DNA of 64,000 nucleotides, from contig CM028132.1 in assembly GCA_016271365.2 (NCBI GenBank), positions 1,188,651,001 through 1,188,715,000 on the forward strand, given 5' to 3'. Position 1 is the first letter of the stretch. Every line of letters starts with the position of its first letter. This document shows positions 45,178-55,340 of this stretch, piece by piece. The notes below the pieces were generated by a model, which saw only the letters and a program-made list of their open reading frames with translations, was not told the origin of the DNA and made no database searches. This DNA comes from Neoceratodus forsteri. Taxonomy: Eukaryota > Chordata > Ceratodontiformes > Ceratodontidae. The position numbers and the translations under genes were made by a program.

Positions 45178-46726
45178 CAGAAGTGGGGAGAGTGGTCGCC
45201 ATTAGGCCCACGAGACACCTGTTCATCATTCCCCCCTGGACTTTCCCTCACACTCCTTCATCCCACTCCCTGTTGTACACCCTTGCCCCATGCCCACCCC
45301 CACCTGGTATGTGGCCCTCCCCCCCACATTGTAAATACTTTGGTTTGATGTTTTATTTGTACAGCTCACAACACTATTATAGACTTATTTGTTATGACAA
45401 CCGTGGTGGTCTCTGATTTGCAGCGGGCATATGGTGCTTGGCTGCAGTGGTGTGCATGGTGCTGGGGGTGGTGCAGGCCTGGGCATGTGTGTGTCCGGCA
45501 GGGACCCACTTATGGTGTGGGTGGAGGACTCAGTCCCTGTCTGTGGTATGTGTGTTGTTTCCTGTGCACTGGATGCCTGTGTGCAGTGGTCCCTGGTGCA
45601 TGCGCTGTGTCCCTGGTGCCCCTGTCGGTATGTCTATGGCCCATGCAGCTGGCCCCCTTGCATGTCTGTGGTACACACGGTCTGCTGGCATGTCATTAGT
45701 GGCTGTCCATGCCGGCTACCCTCTGGCAATGGCGCAATGGCGGCTTGCCTCCTGTCACCGGTGTGTTGCACGTCTGCCTCGGGTGACACTGTGGGCTATG
45801 CTGTTGTTGTCCCCCCTCCATGCTGTTGCTGGTGTCTGTTGCAGTGTCTGTGTTCTGATGTCTGTCACTTGTGCTTCGGCCTCATGTTGGCAGCAGACGG
45901 CTTCATGGTGCATGCGCGGGATGGCTGGTACACCTGTGCCATGGTGGGGTGCAGGCCATGGGTACACAGCATCAGTGGATGCATGCCAGCGGCATTTGTT
46001 GCCCCACTATTGTGGCCCTGTATCGGGGTGCCCTTGGGTCAGGGTGGGTGTTTGTCCGTGCCCTGTGTCACATCCTGTGTGGCGCAGGCCTCCATGCACC
46101 ACAGTGGATGGCTGTGCTGGCTGTTGGGGCCAGTGCTGGGACAGAGTGTGTGCATGGGTGGGTGTGCAGGGTGCTGTCTTGCTGGTGGTGGGGTCCAGGG
46201 CAGGCCTTGTCGCATGCGGGGTCCCTCGGATACTGACGCAGGGTCAACCTCTCCACTGTGCCATGGGGGGGTGTGCAGGGTGGCACTGTGTCTGCAGTTG
46301 TTGCGTCGGTGGCTGGTGCCGCTTGCTGCGGGGTGCTCACTGTGGGGCTGCCATGCATGGCTCCATGATGCAAAGGGTTGCATTGTCATGGTGGGGTTGG
46401 TGGCATGCATTTGGTGCCATGCACTGTTGGGCGCTGCTCCTGGGCCGGGTGTCTGGGGATCACTGTACAGGGTGTGCTCTGCATTGGTGGGATGAGGTGG
46501 CACTGGGTGGCTGGACCTTCTTGTGTTGTGGTCACTGCTTGCTGGGGGGTGTGCTGGGGCACCGTGCCCCAGCTGTGGATTCGGTGCTGGTGTTCATGGG
46601 CTGGTGGTCCATCCAGCTCACCACTGGTTGTGCAGTTCACGGGGTGCGGGGGGGGGCGCTGTCTGGCCTGCTGCGTGCTCCTCCGCCCATGGCTTCCATG
46701 GGTGGTGCACCCCTGCATCCTGTCCC
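45178..46726. other. A-poor, TG-rich non-coding block of Harbinger
   Basis: The + strand is rich in TGG, TGC and GTG and has few TAA/TAG/TGA in two frames, giving overlapping open frames of 354 and 470 codons (45431-46850). The implied proteins are Cys/Trp/His-rich without domain structure and the two frames overlap almost entirely. I therefore treat the block as non-coding. Confidence 0.6.
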
Positions 46727-46729
46727 TAC

Positions 46730-46842
46730 GCATCCCTGGTTGTGCTACTGTGCTTCTACTCTGCTCCACTGCGCATCCCTGGTTGTGCTACTGCGCATCA
46801 GCCCTACTCCACTGTGCATCCCTGGTTGTGCCATGGCGCAGT
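46730..46842 (+). repeat. 43-bp tandem repeat near Harbinger right end
   Basis: GCATCCCTGGTTGTG starts at 46730, 46773 and 46816, an exact 43-bp period with about 2.7 copies. Confidence 0.9.
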
Positions 46843-46846
46843 TAGC

Positions 46847-46981
46847 GTGATATTCAACTGTGTTGCACAAGCACGCCAGCCTCATGTGTTTGAATATTGT
46901 GCGTGTTGCACAGGGGCGCACTGCACTTGCGTCTGCTCCTGCTATTGCACTTCTTTGTGGCGCAGTCTGAATATCCGGCCC
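46847..46981. promoter_or_regulatory. Right subterminal and terminal repeats of Harbinger
   Basis: GTGATATTCA at 46847-46856, TGAATATTGTGC at 46891-46902, then the right TIR (46966-46981). These mirror the left-end sites. Confidence 0.55.
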
Positions 46982-46998
46982 ATTATATATTTATTTGT
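46982..46998. repeat. 17-bp target-site duplication (left) of L1 at Harbinger edge
   Basis: ATTATATATTTATTTGT, identical at 48110-48126. Its first three bases are also the Harbinger's right ATT duplication. Confidence 0.9.
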
Positions 46999-48109
46999 TC
47001 GTTTTTTATACTTTATTTTTATTCATTAAAATTCCATTCACATAACAATACATAGAGGAACCAAGGCTGTTATCTGTTCAGTACAGCATCTCCTATGTAT
47101 ATGGTGGGGTTGTTATCCAGTCTAGTCATTACAGGTACGATATGTTATATACAACAAGAAAAAACTGCATGGAGCAAAGTAACAGGCCTAAGACTAACAA
47201 ATATAAAACAGAAAGAGGTACATTCAATAGTTATCAGATATTCACAGAGTATATTATTAAAAGGTGCATAAATTATAGGTAAAATGACAAGGGGCACTGG
47301 GACACCCCAGAGGGGAAGAAGCCAGATAGGAGGCACCCGGTCCCAACAAATGACACTGTATTTCCTGCCTAATTGCTGCATGTCTTATAGCTAGCGTGAG
47401 AATAAAAATGACATCCCCCACTCCACCTGTAGAGGATTACCCAATCTCCCTCTCTCAACCTCAGCCTCTTCATAATAATTGCCAGCCCAGACTTTATGCA
47501 CGAAATTTGGTCTCTGTGCCGTGATGTAGAAAACCCAGCGCCTCCAAAAGATTTCAAATTTCTCAATGCAGTGATTGGTTAGTGCTGTCAATTTCTCCAT
47601 CCTATAAATTTGTATAATGTTAGATTGCCATTGGGAAATGGTAGGTGTAGTGCTAGTTAGCCACCATTAAGTGATGCCTTTCATCTTCACCAGAAGAGAA
47701 ATATCTAAGAATTTCTGGTTAGGTAGAGAGTGCAGGGGCAAGTCATAATAAGAAAGTAGAAAAAATTTTGGAGTAAAAGGAATTGTGTAGCCACAAGAGT
47801 TTCTATTTCGCCCTTCAGAGAGTTCAAAAATGGTCGAAGGGCAAGGCATCCGTAGAAAATATGTCTGTGTGTTGACAACGAACAGCCACAGCCCCTTCAG
47901 CAAATGGCCCCTCAATTTAGAAGATATTTCGCCTGAATAGTTGGGGTACAGAAAAAGAGTATTGTTAATTTCCAAGCAAACTCCTTCCAAAGATAAAAGT
48001 TAGTAGGCATCTGTAAATGTCTAAGGTGTCTCTCCCATACTGTGTCCTCCAGAGAAATAGTAAGGTCGGACTCCCAAGCCCTCCACAGGGATGCCAAGGG
48101 ATCCTCTGA
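46999..48109 (-). mobile_element. 5'-truncated L1-type LINE, 1.1 kb
   Basis: Bounded by an exact 17-bp duplication, with A/T-rich 3' UTR at the left. Reverse-strand frames at 48097-47391 carry a decayed L1 ORF2 C-terminal region (for example WRAWESDLTISLEDTVWERHL and FYLWKEFAWKLT). It inserted precisely at the right border of the Harbinger element, and therefore after it. Confidence 0.85.
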
Positions 48110-48174
48110 ATTATATATTTATTTGTATATAGTTTTTTTAAATGTTACCTGTAGCCTATTTTCTAAGCACAGTA

Positions 48175-48305
48175 ATATCCTCCAGGGTGTGTGGTATTGG
48201 GCTGTACCGGATCTTTCAGGGGCTATAAGGCCCTCCACCTGCTCAGGCCTCATTATGCCCCTAGGTTGTCTAGTATAGCCCAAAACTACCCACCCTGTCG
48301 GGTAT
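48175..48305. mobile_element. Small MITE, GGGCTATAC family, copy 2
   Basis: Left CCTCCAGGGTGTGTGGTATT then GGGCTGTAC; right (reverse complement) CCCGACAGGGTGGGTAGTTT then TGGGCTATAC. It matches the ends of the 13683-13818 element. Confidence 0.55.
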
Positions 48306-48469
48306 TTTTGTTTACTTAACATTTAAAAATGCCATTGTCATACATGGGCAAAATATTCTTTGAATATAACGTTCATTGGCTTTTTTCATGATAACACCAG
48401 ATTTACAACACTCATATATTACTTTTATTTTTCCTTTCTTTTGGTAACTGGGTAAGGCCCACTAGGCAC

Positions 48470-48627
48470 AAGTGCCTGTTTTCAGGGCAATCTGGGAGCG
48501 CACTGGGGAGGTTAAGTGACTTGCTCAGAGTCATACAGTATGCAACTGGATGTTGTGCGAATCCAACCCAGGTCAACTAGATTTACCAAACTCATTCACA
48601 GCTCATTACTCTAACCTCTAGGCTGTA
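48470..48627 (+). mobile_element. MIR/CORE-type SINE-like fragment
   Basis: Contains GGAGGTTAAGTGACTTGCTC, CAGAGTCATACAG, then GCGAATCCAACCCAGGTC and CTCTAACCTCTAGGCT. Their order matches the core and 3' part of MIR-type SINEs as I recall them. Confidence 0.5.
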
Positions 48628-48888
48628 CTTTTGGCCATAACTTGGCCATCCGGGGTCCGATTGATTCCAGATTTTCAAGGGTGGGCATATCACCGCCCAC
48701 CTCTTGAACACAGAAGTGTTATTTTTTTAATGCACTCTGAAATAGTTTTTTGGAGTGAACTCCCAAAAGCACATTTCAAGGATCATCAACAAAATGACAC
48801 TTATATGTCAATGAGGTAGAGTGTTAATGTACCCACTCTAAAAATTTGGAGTCAGTAGGACCCCAAATGGCCAAGTTATGGCCAAAAG
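48628..48888. mobile_element. 261-bp foldback MITE ('CTTTTGGCCATAACTTGGCC')
   Basis: Left end CTTTTGGCCATAACTTGGCC; the right end is its reverse complement (48869-48888). The match continues inward as GGGGTCC and beyond, giving arms of about 55 bp. The word CATAACTTGG also appears at the ends of foldback family F. Confidence 0.8.
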
Positions 48889-48954
48889 GACAAGAACAAT
48901 TATTTTTGTGCCTTATAGCATGGAAAAGAAAACATCTCCTATCCCATCTTTTGT

Positions 48955-49185
48955 CTGACCACTGGGGTGCCCAAGCCCAGTGGCCCCTAAGGTTCCTTTG
49001 AACTACTGTGTCCCCCTTCTTTATTTGGCTACTGGGGTGCCCAAGCCCCATGGCCATTTCATATCCGGCCACTGTGGTGCCCAAGCCTGGTGGACATTGT
49101 TATTACCGATTAGCCACTTGGTTGCCTAAGCCTCTAACTAGCCCTGATATGAGACCACCAATGTGCCCAAGCCCAGTTGCCATTT
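48955..49185 (+). repeat. Tandem array of a hairpin module, about 5 diverged copies
   Basis: GGTGCCCAAGCC or close variants recur near 48965, 49032, 49077, 49120 and 49162. In the best copy CACTGGG and CCCAGTG flank the GTGCCCAAG loop, so each unit can form a stem. Spacing varies from about 42 to 67 bases. Confidence 0.75.
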
Positions 49186-50084
49186 ATTTTATTTAAGCCC
49201 CCCCGCCCATGCCACCCACTCCCCCCATGTCTAGGAGTCTGAAGAAAGAAAATCCTCCACATTGTCATTTTGTTAAAAACTGCTTAATCCTGTAAAAAAG
49301 AAAACAGATCAGTGTCATGTCTCCCCCAGCCCATTCCCAACCCCACCCCGGCATGGGGTCATAACGCCGAACACAAAAACAGTGCAGCAATAAATGCCAC
49401 AGACAAAACAGTGTGTGCTGAAATAAGGTCGGGATAAACACTGACCTTACAAAAACAACACAAACCCCATTGAAGACAACGGGACCTCTTTATTTTTGTG
49501 GGGGCTCTGTTCCCATGCACCCCCAGACATGGGGGACTTTGCTGCCCACACCTCCCAGACTAAACATAACCAACTCTGAGGGGGTGTGGACTTCAGGGCT
49601 GTGGAGAAACTCAGGACAGGAAAACAGTTTCTGCACATTAAAATAAAACCATCAACACCAGGAGACCTGGGGAGGAGCCAACCCGCAGTCCCAGGTCTCC
49701 AACCCTGCCATGTATTGGTGCCTTAGCCACTCCACCATGGCAGCGGCTCAGTCAGGCACCACACACACACAGCAACTTGATGTCTCCCAAGTTAAAGCAT
49801 ACAGTGACAGGGATAGTGGTAATTCCCTGCCACTATTATACCCCTGTCACTGTAACTCTCTCTGCGCTTTACACAGTGCAGTTATTGCCGCATTGTTGTT
49901 GTAGTGCTATATTGACCTGGTACCTCCCAACCTGACCCCCCTCTATCATCTTGGCACCCCTCAGCCACCTATTTTCCTGTATAAGGATCCACTACTGTAA
50001 TCCTCTAAGTCATGAGGATGCGCACCCTACCACGTCTAAGATGTGACTGAACTGAATACAGTTTTTTGGGACATAGGTTTTTGT
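49186..50084. other. Unassigned sequence
   Basis: About 900 bases with no recognised element; a short CA run lies near 49760. Confidence 0.5.
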
Positions 50085-50345
50085 CATATTTTTTCAACTT
50101 TGATCCATAACTTAGTTGTCTTTTGAAATTCTTACCCCAAATTTGCAGTATGTTTTTTTTTTCACCCCACCTCATGAACCTCACAGTTGTCATTTTTCAA
50201 ATCCCTCCCTAAACATTGTTTTGTGGTCATTCTACCAAAGGTTTTGGGCAGACTTGAAAAATGACAGTTGTCACATTCATGAGGTGGGTTGAAAAACAGA
50301 CCATGTTGAAAACTTGAGGTCAAAATCTCAACAAAACATGAAGCT
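50085..50345. mobile_element. Foldback repeat family F, copy B
   Basis: CCATAACTTAGTTG, ACCCCACCTCATGAACCTCA and CAGTTGTCATTTTTCAA on the left arm are mirrored by TTGAAAAATGACAGTTGTCA and CATTCATGAGGTGGG on the right (about 50258-50290). Confidence 0.7.
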
Positions 50346-50606
50346 GGGGCTAAAGTTAGGGCATGTCTTCGGCCCTGAAGGGTAAGTTAGAATCTGTCTC
50401 TCAAAGGATCCTACATGACAGAACTTCAGACGTAACTCCTGTTTTGTAGATTAGCCCCACATTGCATCATGCAGGGCTTGCCAGGTACTATGGGATACAT
50501 CCATTAAGGCATTGTGGCTGTCTAAAAAAGATAGGAAATTCACAGCAAAAAAAACAAAACAAACTATGTTAATTCATCAGTTAGTGTTTTTGAAACATCA
50601 AAGTGG

Positions 50607-51350
50607 AAAATCCGATGTCAGGGATATTTTTAATCCTAACTCCTCCCATCACAAGGCACCACCCCTGTGAACTCCAACAAATTGAATGCCAAACTACAAT
50701 CCAGTTCCCATTCACAAAAGGCCCTGTGCAGTACAAGACTTGATTCTCATTTTGTGCAGGACCTGAATGGCTCTGTGCAAAGCAAGTTAGAAGTCAGATC
50801 CTGTTTAGCACATGCCTTGAATGTCTCTGCATGTCCTACTTTCTGAACCTGCGTGAAACAAGTTAAGACTCTGGTCCTGTTTTGTGAAGGGCCTAAAGGA
50901 CTCTACTTGAAGCAACCTAGGACTCAGCTTCTGCTTCTTGCAGGGTTCTTAAGCAAGTTAGTAGTCAGGTCCTGTTTCACAAATAGCCTTTGCATGATTC
51001 TTGCTTTGAATAAAGACATAAGAGCCCTGTGTGAAGCAAGCTTGGATGTACCTCCTGCTTCATACATGTTCATTTGAGTCCTGCATGAAGAAAATTAGGA
51101 GTCAGGTCCTGTTTCATGCAGGACCCAAATGAACATGCATGAAACAAGTTAATAGATCCTGGTTTGTGCAGAGTCCAAGGGCCCAACATGAAGCAAGTTA
51201 CAACTCTACCTTTTCAAATAATTAGGATATTGACTTGGTTTATGCAGGGCCCTTCAGGACTGGGATCTGGATTGTGCACTGGCATTTAATTTTGTGAAGT
51301 ATATGGGGGTTGGGGAGTTAGGATTTAAAAAATCCCTAACATCAGATTTT
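50607..51350. mobile_element. Element bounded by inverted repeats, carrying a diverged tandem array
   Basis: Left end 50607-50643 (AATCCGATGTCAGGGATATT then TTTAATCCTAACTCC) is the reverse complement of 51314-51350, with few mismatches. A further copy in the same orientation as the right end is at 53113-53148. Class unknown. Confidence 0.5.
50700..51290 (+). repeat. Diverged tandem array, about 60-bp unit, roughly 8-9 copies
   Basis: AAGCAAGTTAGAAGTCAGRTCCTGTTT-type words (AAGCAAGTTAG / AGTCAGGTCCTGTTT) recur with 'gcaggacctgaatggctctg'-type spacers through the block. Copies vary in length and are 10-30% different by eye. Confidence 0.7.
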
Positions 51351-51361
51351 GCAGGTGGTTT

Positions 51362-53095
51362 ATTGTATTCTAGGAATTAATACCTTTGAGCCAAGGCTCT
51401 TTTACAAAGGTTCCGCATCAAATTAGGTACAAACAATAGGGTTACAATGAGTTGCACATTTAAATTACATTGTGGAATATACAGAGACATGAACAGTTAA
51501 GCATCAAAGACATTTGGGAAGGACAGATAATTACCAATTAAACACTTTCCTCAATAAGAAAACAAATGGGGAAGGGGAAGATAGGTTAGGGAAGTGTGTT
51601 AGATAGTGCAAGAGAGAGCAAGGGAGGGAGGAGCAGACCATAGTTAGTGAAGAGGATCCTCTACAAGGCCTTTGTCAGGTAAGTGGGCAAGGTGGAGAAG
51701 TGAAATAGTTAGGATTTAATCGAGGCAGTCACAGGAGTTGGATGTGGCAAGGGGAGAGAATAGGCTAGATTTAAATGCACCCAAAGAGTTAGAGGAGGTA
51801 ATAGAGGTGCTAAGGGTATTAAGCCAGTTGGGGCACGTATAGGCAAATGATCATTGACCCTGGGTAGTCGGCAATGGGGACCTAAGAGGCTGATTTTCTG
51901 ATCTTCTGGTGGGTCGGACACTTGTGTTCTGGCATAACAGGTCTTGAATGCAAGGTGGGGTGAGGCCCATGATGGATTTTTTAGCCATAAGGCAGGTGAG
52001 GTACTTTAAGTGGTTTGAGAGTTGTAACCACCCAGTTTCAGCATAGAGCTTGCAAGTGTGAGTACGTCGATGAGTGCCAGTAAGCAGCTGACAGGCCTTG
52101 TTAAGGGAGGTTGTGATACGTTTAAGTGCGCTAGAAGAGGTGGACCCATAGACAATTAAGCCGTAGTCAATGATTGAGATGATTGAGGATTGAATAGCTA
52201 GCTTCAGTGCTGGTAGGGTAAGGAGCTGTCTGTTCCAGTAAAATATCCCAAGCCGCTGATTAATAGTTTTGGTTATACTATCGATATGTGTTGCAAAGGC
52301 TAGGCCTTGATCAAAGGTGATTCCAAGATATTTGAAGGTAGCCACTTGTTCAAGGGTGATTCCCAGGGATGTGTTGATAGTGAGTGGTACTTGCCTTTTA
52401 TTGTTTTGTGGGCTTGAGAAGAGCATGGATTTAGTTTTTTTGTGGTTTAGAACCAGCTTATGTTCAACGAACCACGTCTCAACACTGGCAAATGCATGCT
52501 GGAGGCTGAGGTGTAAGGGGTTTGGATCTTTATGCGAGGATAGAATCACAGCATCATCGACATAGAGGATAATTTGCTCTGGGCAGGATTTAGGAAGGGA
52601 GTTTAGAAAAAGGCTGAAGAGGAGGGGGCCTAAGATGGATCCCTGCGGAACTCCTGAGAGGACAGGCTTAGGGTCTGAGAGAACTCCTGCTATTTTTACA
52701 ACCTGAGAGCACTAGGCAAGGTAACTTTTTATCCAGGCACCAGAACCCAGGGAGAGCCCAAGGGACTGTAGTTGACTGATGAGTAGACCATGGTGTACAG
52801 TGTCAAATGCCTTCGTTAGATCAATGTACACAGCTCCGGTTAGGAGTCCTTTGTCCAAGGCCTTGTGGATTGCTCCTGAGAATTCGAGCAGGGCTGTCAA
52901 TGTGCTATGCCTTTGTCTGAATCCATGTTGCTGGGCACAGAAGATGTTATATTTCTGCAGGTAGTCTGTTAGCTGGTCGGCCACTATACGTTCAAGAGCC
53001 TTTGACAGGGGAGGTGGAATTTAAATAGGTCTGTAGTTACCAGGCAGAGACTTGTCACCACTTTTGTGCACAGGAGTGACTATTGCAGTCTTCCA
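51362..53095 (-). mobile_element. L2-group LINE copy C, 5'-truncated
   Basis: The 3' end at left carries the 'acctttgagccaaggctctt' block shared with 55500 and 8950. It is truncated inside the RT at right, just after the TAIVTPVHKSGDKSLPGNYR motif (reverse strand). Confidence 0.85.
51851..53095 (-). pseudogene. L2-group RT and C-terminal domain
   Basis: From the right: TAIVTPVHKSGDKSLPGNYR, HGFRQRHSTLTALLEF, YIDLTKAFDTVHHGLL (first Asp, about 52860), then GVPQGSILGPLLF and LYVDDAVILSSHKD (intact YVDD box, about 52565). LNHKKTKSMLFSS, FKYLGITFDQGLAF, a C-terminal NKACQLLTGTHRRTH and LQLSNHLKYLT follow. The reading is open for 232 codons after the catalytic box and interrupted by one stop near 52712. 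This is the best-preserved RT in the window, but it lacks the endonuclease and N-terminal part. Confidence 0.87.
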
Positions 53096-53227
53096 TGTGG
53101 TATATAGGGGTGGGGAGTGTTAGGGTCAAAAAAATCCCTAACATCAGACTACCCTACTTTTGCTATATAACTGCAGGATATGATGTGACCCTAATGGAAA
53201 TATTAGTGATATTTTTCCCTTCATGCA

Positions 53228-54712
53228 GTTGTAACCACCCAGTCCCCTTGGGTTACTAGAATCTTATCAGTGTTAGTGTTAGGCAGATAGCAGGCAGCTG
53301 GTAGGGAGCTCATTAGGGGCTTCTTACACAATGACATCTGTGTTTACTCAGCTAGCCTGAGGTAAGAATGACTATGTCATTTAGAACTCTCACAGCAGCA
53401 TAACCATTTTCATGTGTAAAGATGCTCGGGGGAGCTTAGAATGTTGAGTTACTGTTCAGTTAGTCTCAGTTGGAGGCGAGAGTGGCAGAAGGTGTGCCAG
53501 TGTGCTCTGAGTTGAGGGCCAAGAACTTCTCACCCTAGAGAGGAGTACAATTTCCAGCTTCCAGTGAAGTGGTGGAGACCTTTCTAAAGCAGGATTTCTT
53601 GATTTCTACTCTAAGTGAAGCGGGAGGAACTGCTTTTCCTCAGTGGGTCCAAGGGGCAATTCCCTAAAGATACTTTGTGTGTTTCAGCTGCTTTTGGAAA
53701 AGAACTTTTGAGAGACTGTTCTGACATGCTACCCAAGAAAAGGTGTCTTTTAGTTGCTCCCTGCCCAGTGGAAGGAGTAACTGGTCAGTAAGTACTGTTT
53801 TTAGGAGACAAGTTCTCCACACATTTAGGGGAATCATTTCTGGGGTGTGTGTGCCCATAGATAAGGCTAGATTACACCTGTCAGTGCCCCTAGTTCACCC
53901 AGGAGAATGAAGTTGTACTGTGGTCACCCCAGTGAGTGACGGTAATGGAAAATGTGGGACCTTTAGCATTTCAGTGGGGAATGGGGGTTTCAATGGTGTA
54001 ACCCTGAAGGAATGGCACAGACTTTCAATTGGACAAAGGGTGGGAGGAATGCCATCTGGTTGTTTACAAAGCAGGGCTAACTGGTTCATAAAGGGCACCA
54101 GTTTTTACCTGAGCAAAGGTCGGTGCTGCAGGTTTAGGTAAGTGGTTGAGTTTCACTTAATTGTACCTATTTTCAAAGAAGAGTTCTGAGTGTGTGGCTT
54201 AGTTTCACATGGGTGCACTCATGGGAGAAAAATGTTCGGGTGCATGGCCAGGTGTCCATTATGTGCACCATTTGGAAATGGGAAGATGTTTCTTGTGTTC
54301 TCAAGCTGTACTGCATGCAAGGAGAATTTGTGAAATGTACCTGCCCTGCCTTGACCGACCCATGGGGGTCCACTACCTCCTTTAGTTCATCATCTGTTGA
54401 ATAAAGCCATACTGCACAATCCCAGTTCCTGTTCTGGACATTCTGATTCTTGTTTCTGGTGTTGGAATTACTGGGGCCCCCTCAGCAGTTTAGATCTAGC
54501 ATATGCCTAGCAGCCTCTACCCTGGACCTGGGTCGTAATTTTATAAAAGGTTCATGTGTTTTGTTCTTGTACCCCCACCCCTCTTCCTCTATAAATGAGC
54601 CTGGTATACATCCTAATGCCAAGGGTGGTACCAACCTTTGAAGTTTATGATCAAACTAATGGCATGCCATATGTGGATGGGGGTGTGTCCTAACTTGTTA
54701 TAAGTGGCCTGG
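53228..54712 (+). mobile_element. Candidate solo LTR, about 1.5 kb
   Basis: Starts TGTAACCACCCAGTCCCC and ends GGGGGTTACA, an inverted TG...CA pair. A GAATAAAGCC polyadenylation signal lies at about 54399, followed by T/G-rich sequence. No open frame matches gag or pol. No clear target duplication was found, so the call is tentative. Confidence 0.35.
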
Positions 54713-54759
54713 GGGTTACACAATTTGACCGTATCACATCACAAGTGAAATACTGCAAT

Positions 54760-55049
54760 GTTCAGTCATAACCTGGGCATTTTACTGCATTTGTACACCA
54801 AATGTTTAGCATAGCCTTCTTATTACCCCACCTCATGAACCCAGTAGGTGAAAAATGTCAAATCTCCACTGAAACATCATTGTGCACCATTGAAACATAA
54901 TTCCGAGCCACAGGTGTGAAAACGCATTTTGGCCAGGATTTGAAAAATGGCAGCAGTCACATTCATGAAGCAGTGTGAAAAAATGGCTATGTTGAAAATG
55001 TTGGGTCAAAATATTTAAAATTACTGATGTTACGAGTGAACATAGAAAT
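54760..55049. mobile_element. Foldback repeat family F, copy C
   Basis: TCATAACCTGGGCATTTTAC, TTTAGCATAGCCTTCTTATT and CCCCACCTCATGAACC on the left; GATTTGAAAAATGGCAGCAG, CATTCATGAAGCA and GCTATGTTGAAAA on the right. Confidence 0.65.
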
Positions 55050-55340
55050 ATTTCAATGTACCCTCACAACTTTTGTCATTTTTAGAGATTTTTGTCTGCA
55101 AATGTTCAACATAGCATTCTTATGACCTCACCTAATGAACAAAATTGCAGTGAAAAGTTTCAAATCTTGCCCAAAAAATTATTCCACCAAGCAACCATGA
55201 AATCACCTTTCAGCTCTGATTTGCATAATTCTGTTACCATTTGTCATGAGATGGGGTCCCAAAAAGGCCATGTTGAAACTGCAAAAATGACAAAGTTATG
55301 CATCAAAGTTCAAAACCCAGTTGAAATACATTGAACATCA
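55050..55340. mobile_element. Foldback repeat family F, copy D
   Basis: TTCAACATAGCATTCTTATG and CCTCACCTAATGAAC on the left arm; CATGAGATGGGG, GGCCATGTTGAAA and AATGACAAAGTTATGCAT on the right arm. Directly abuts copy C. Confidence 0.65.

Larger units (their letters stand above)
39237..46981 (+). mobile_element. Harbinger-type DNA transposon, 7,745 bp, three genes
   Basis: Both ends carry the perfect 16-bp inverted repeat GGGCCGGATATTCAGA, and both are flanked by ATT. The interior is GC-rich and bounded sharply against A/T-rich DNA. It encodes a HARBI1-like DDE transposase (+), a Myb/SANT-like protein (-) and a second Myb/SANT-like protein (+). Copies of GATATTCA recur near the ends and between the two Myb genes. 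In PIF/Harbinger elements the Myb-like partner brings the transposase to the DNA ends. The transposase gene is now decayed, so this copy cannot move on its own. Confidence 0.88.

Noticed and set aside
45438..46850. 470-codon + strand open frame as a real gene
   Set aside because: It overlaps a 354-codon frame on the same strand, has no domain pattern, is Cys/Trp-rich as expected from TG-rich DNA, and lies in a transposon interior. Kept only as an observation.
53228..54712. Endogenous retrovirus with coding genes
   Set aside because: No gag, pol or env motif is readable; at most a solo LTR is supported.
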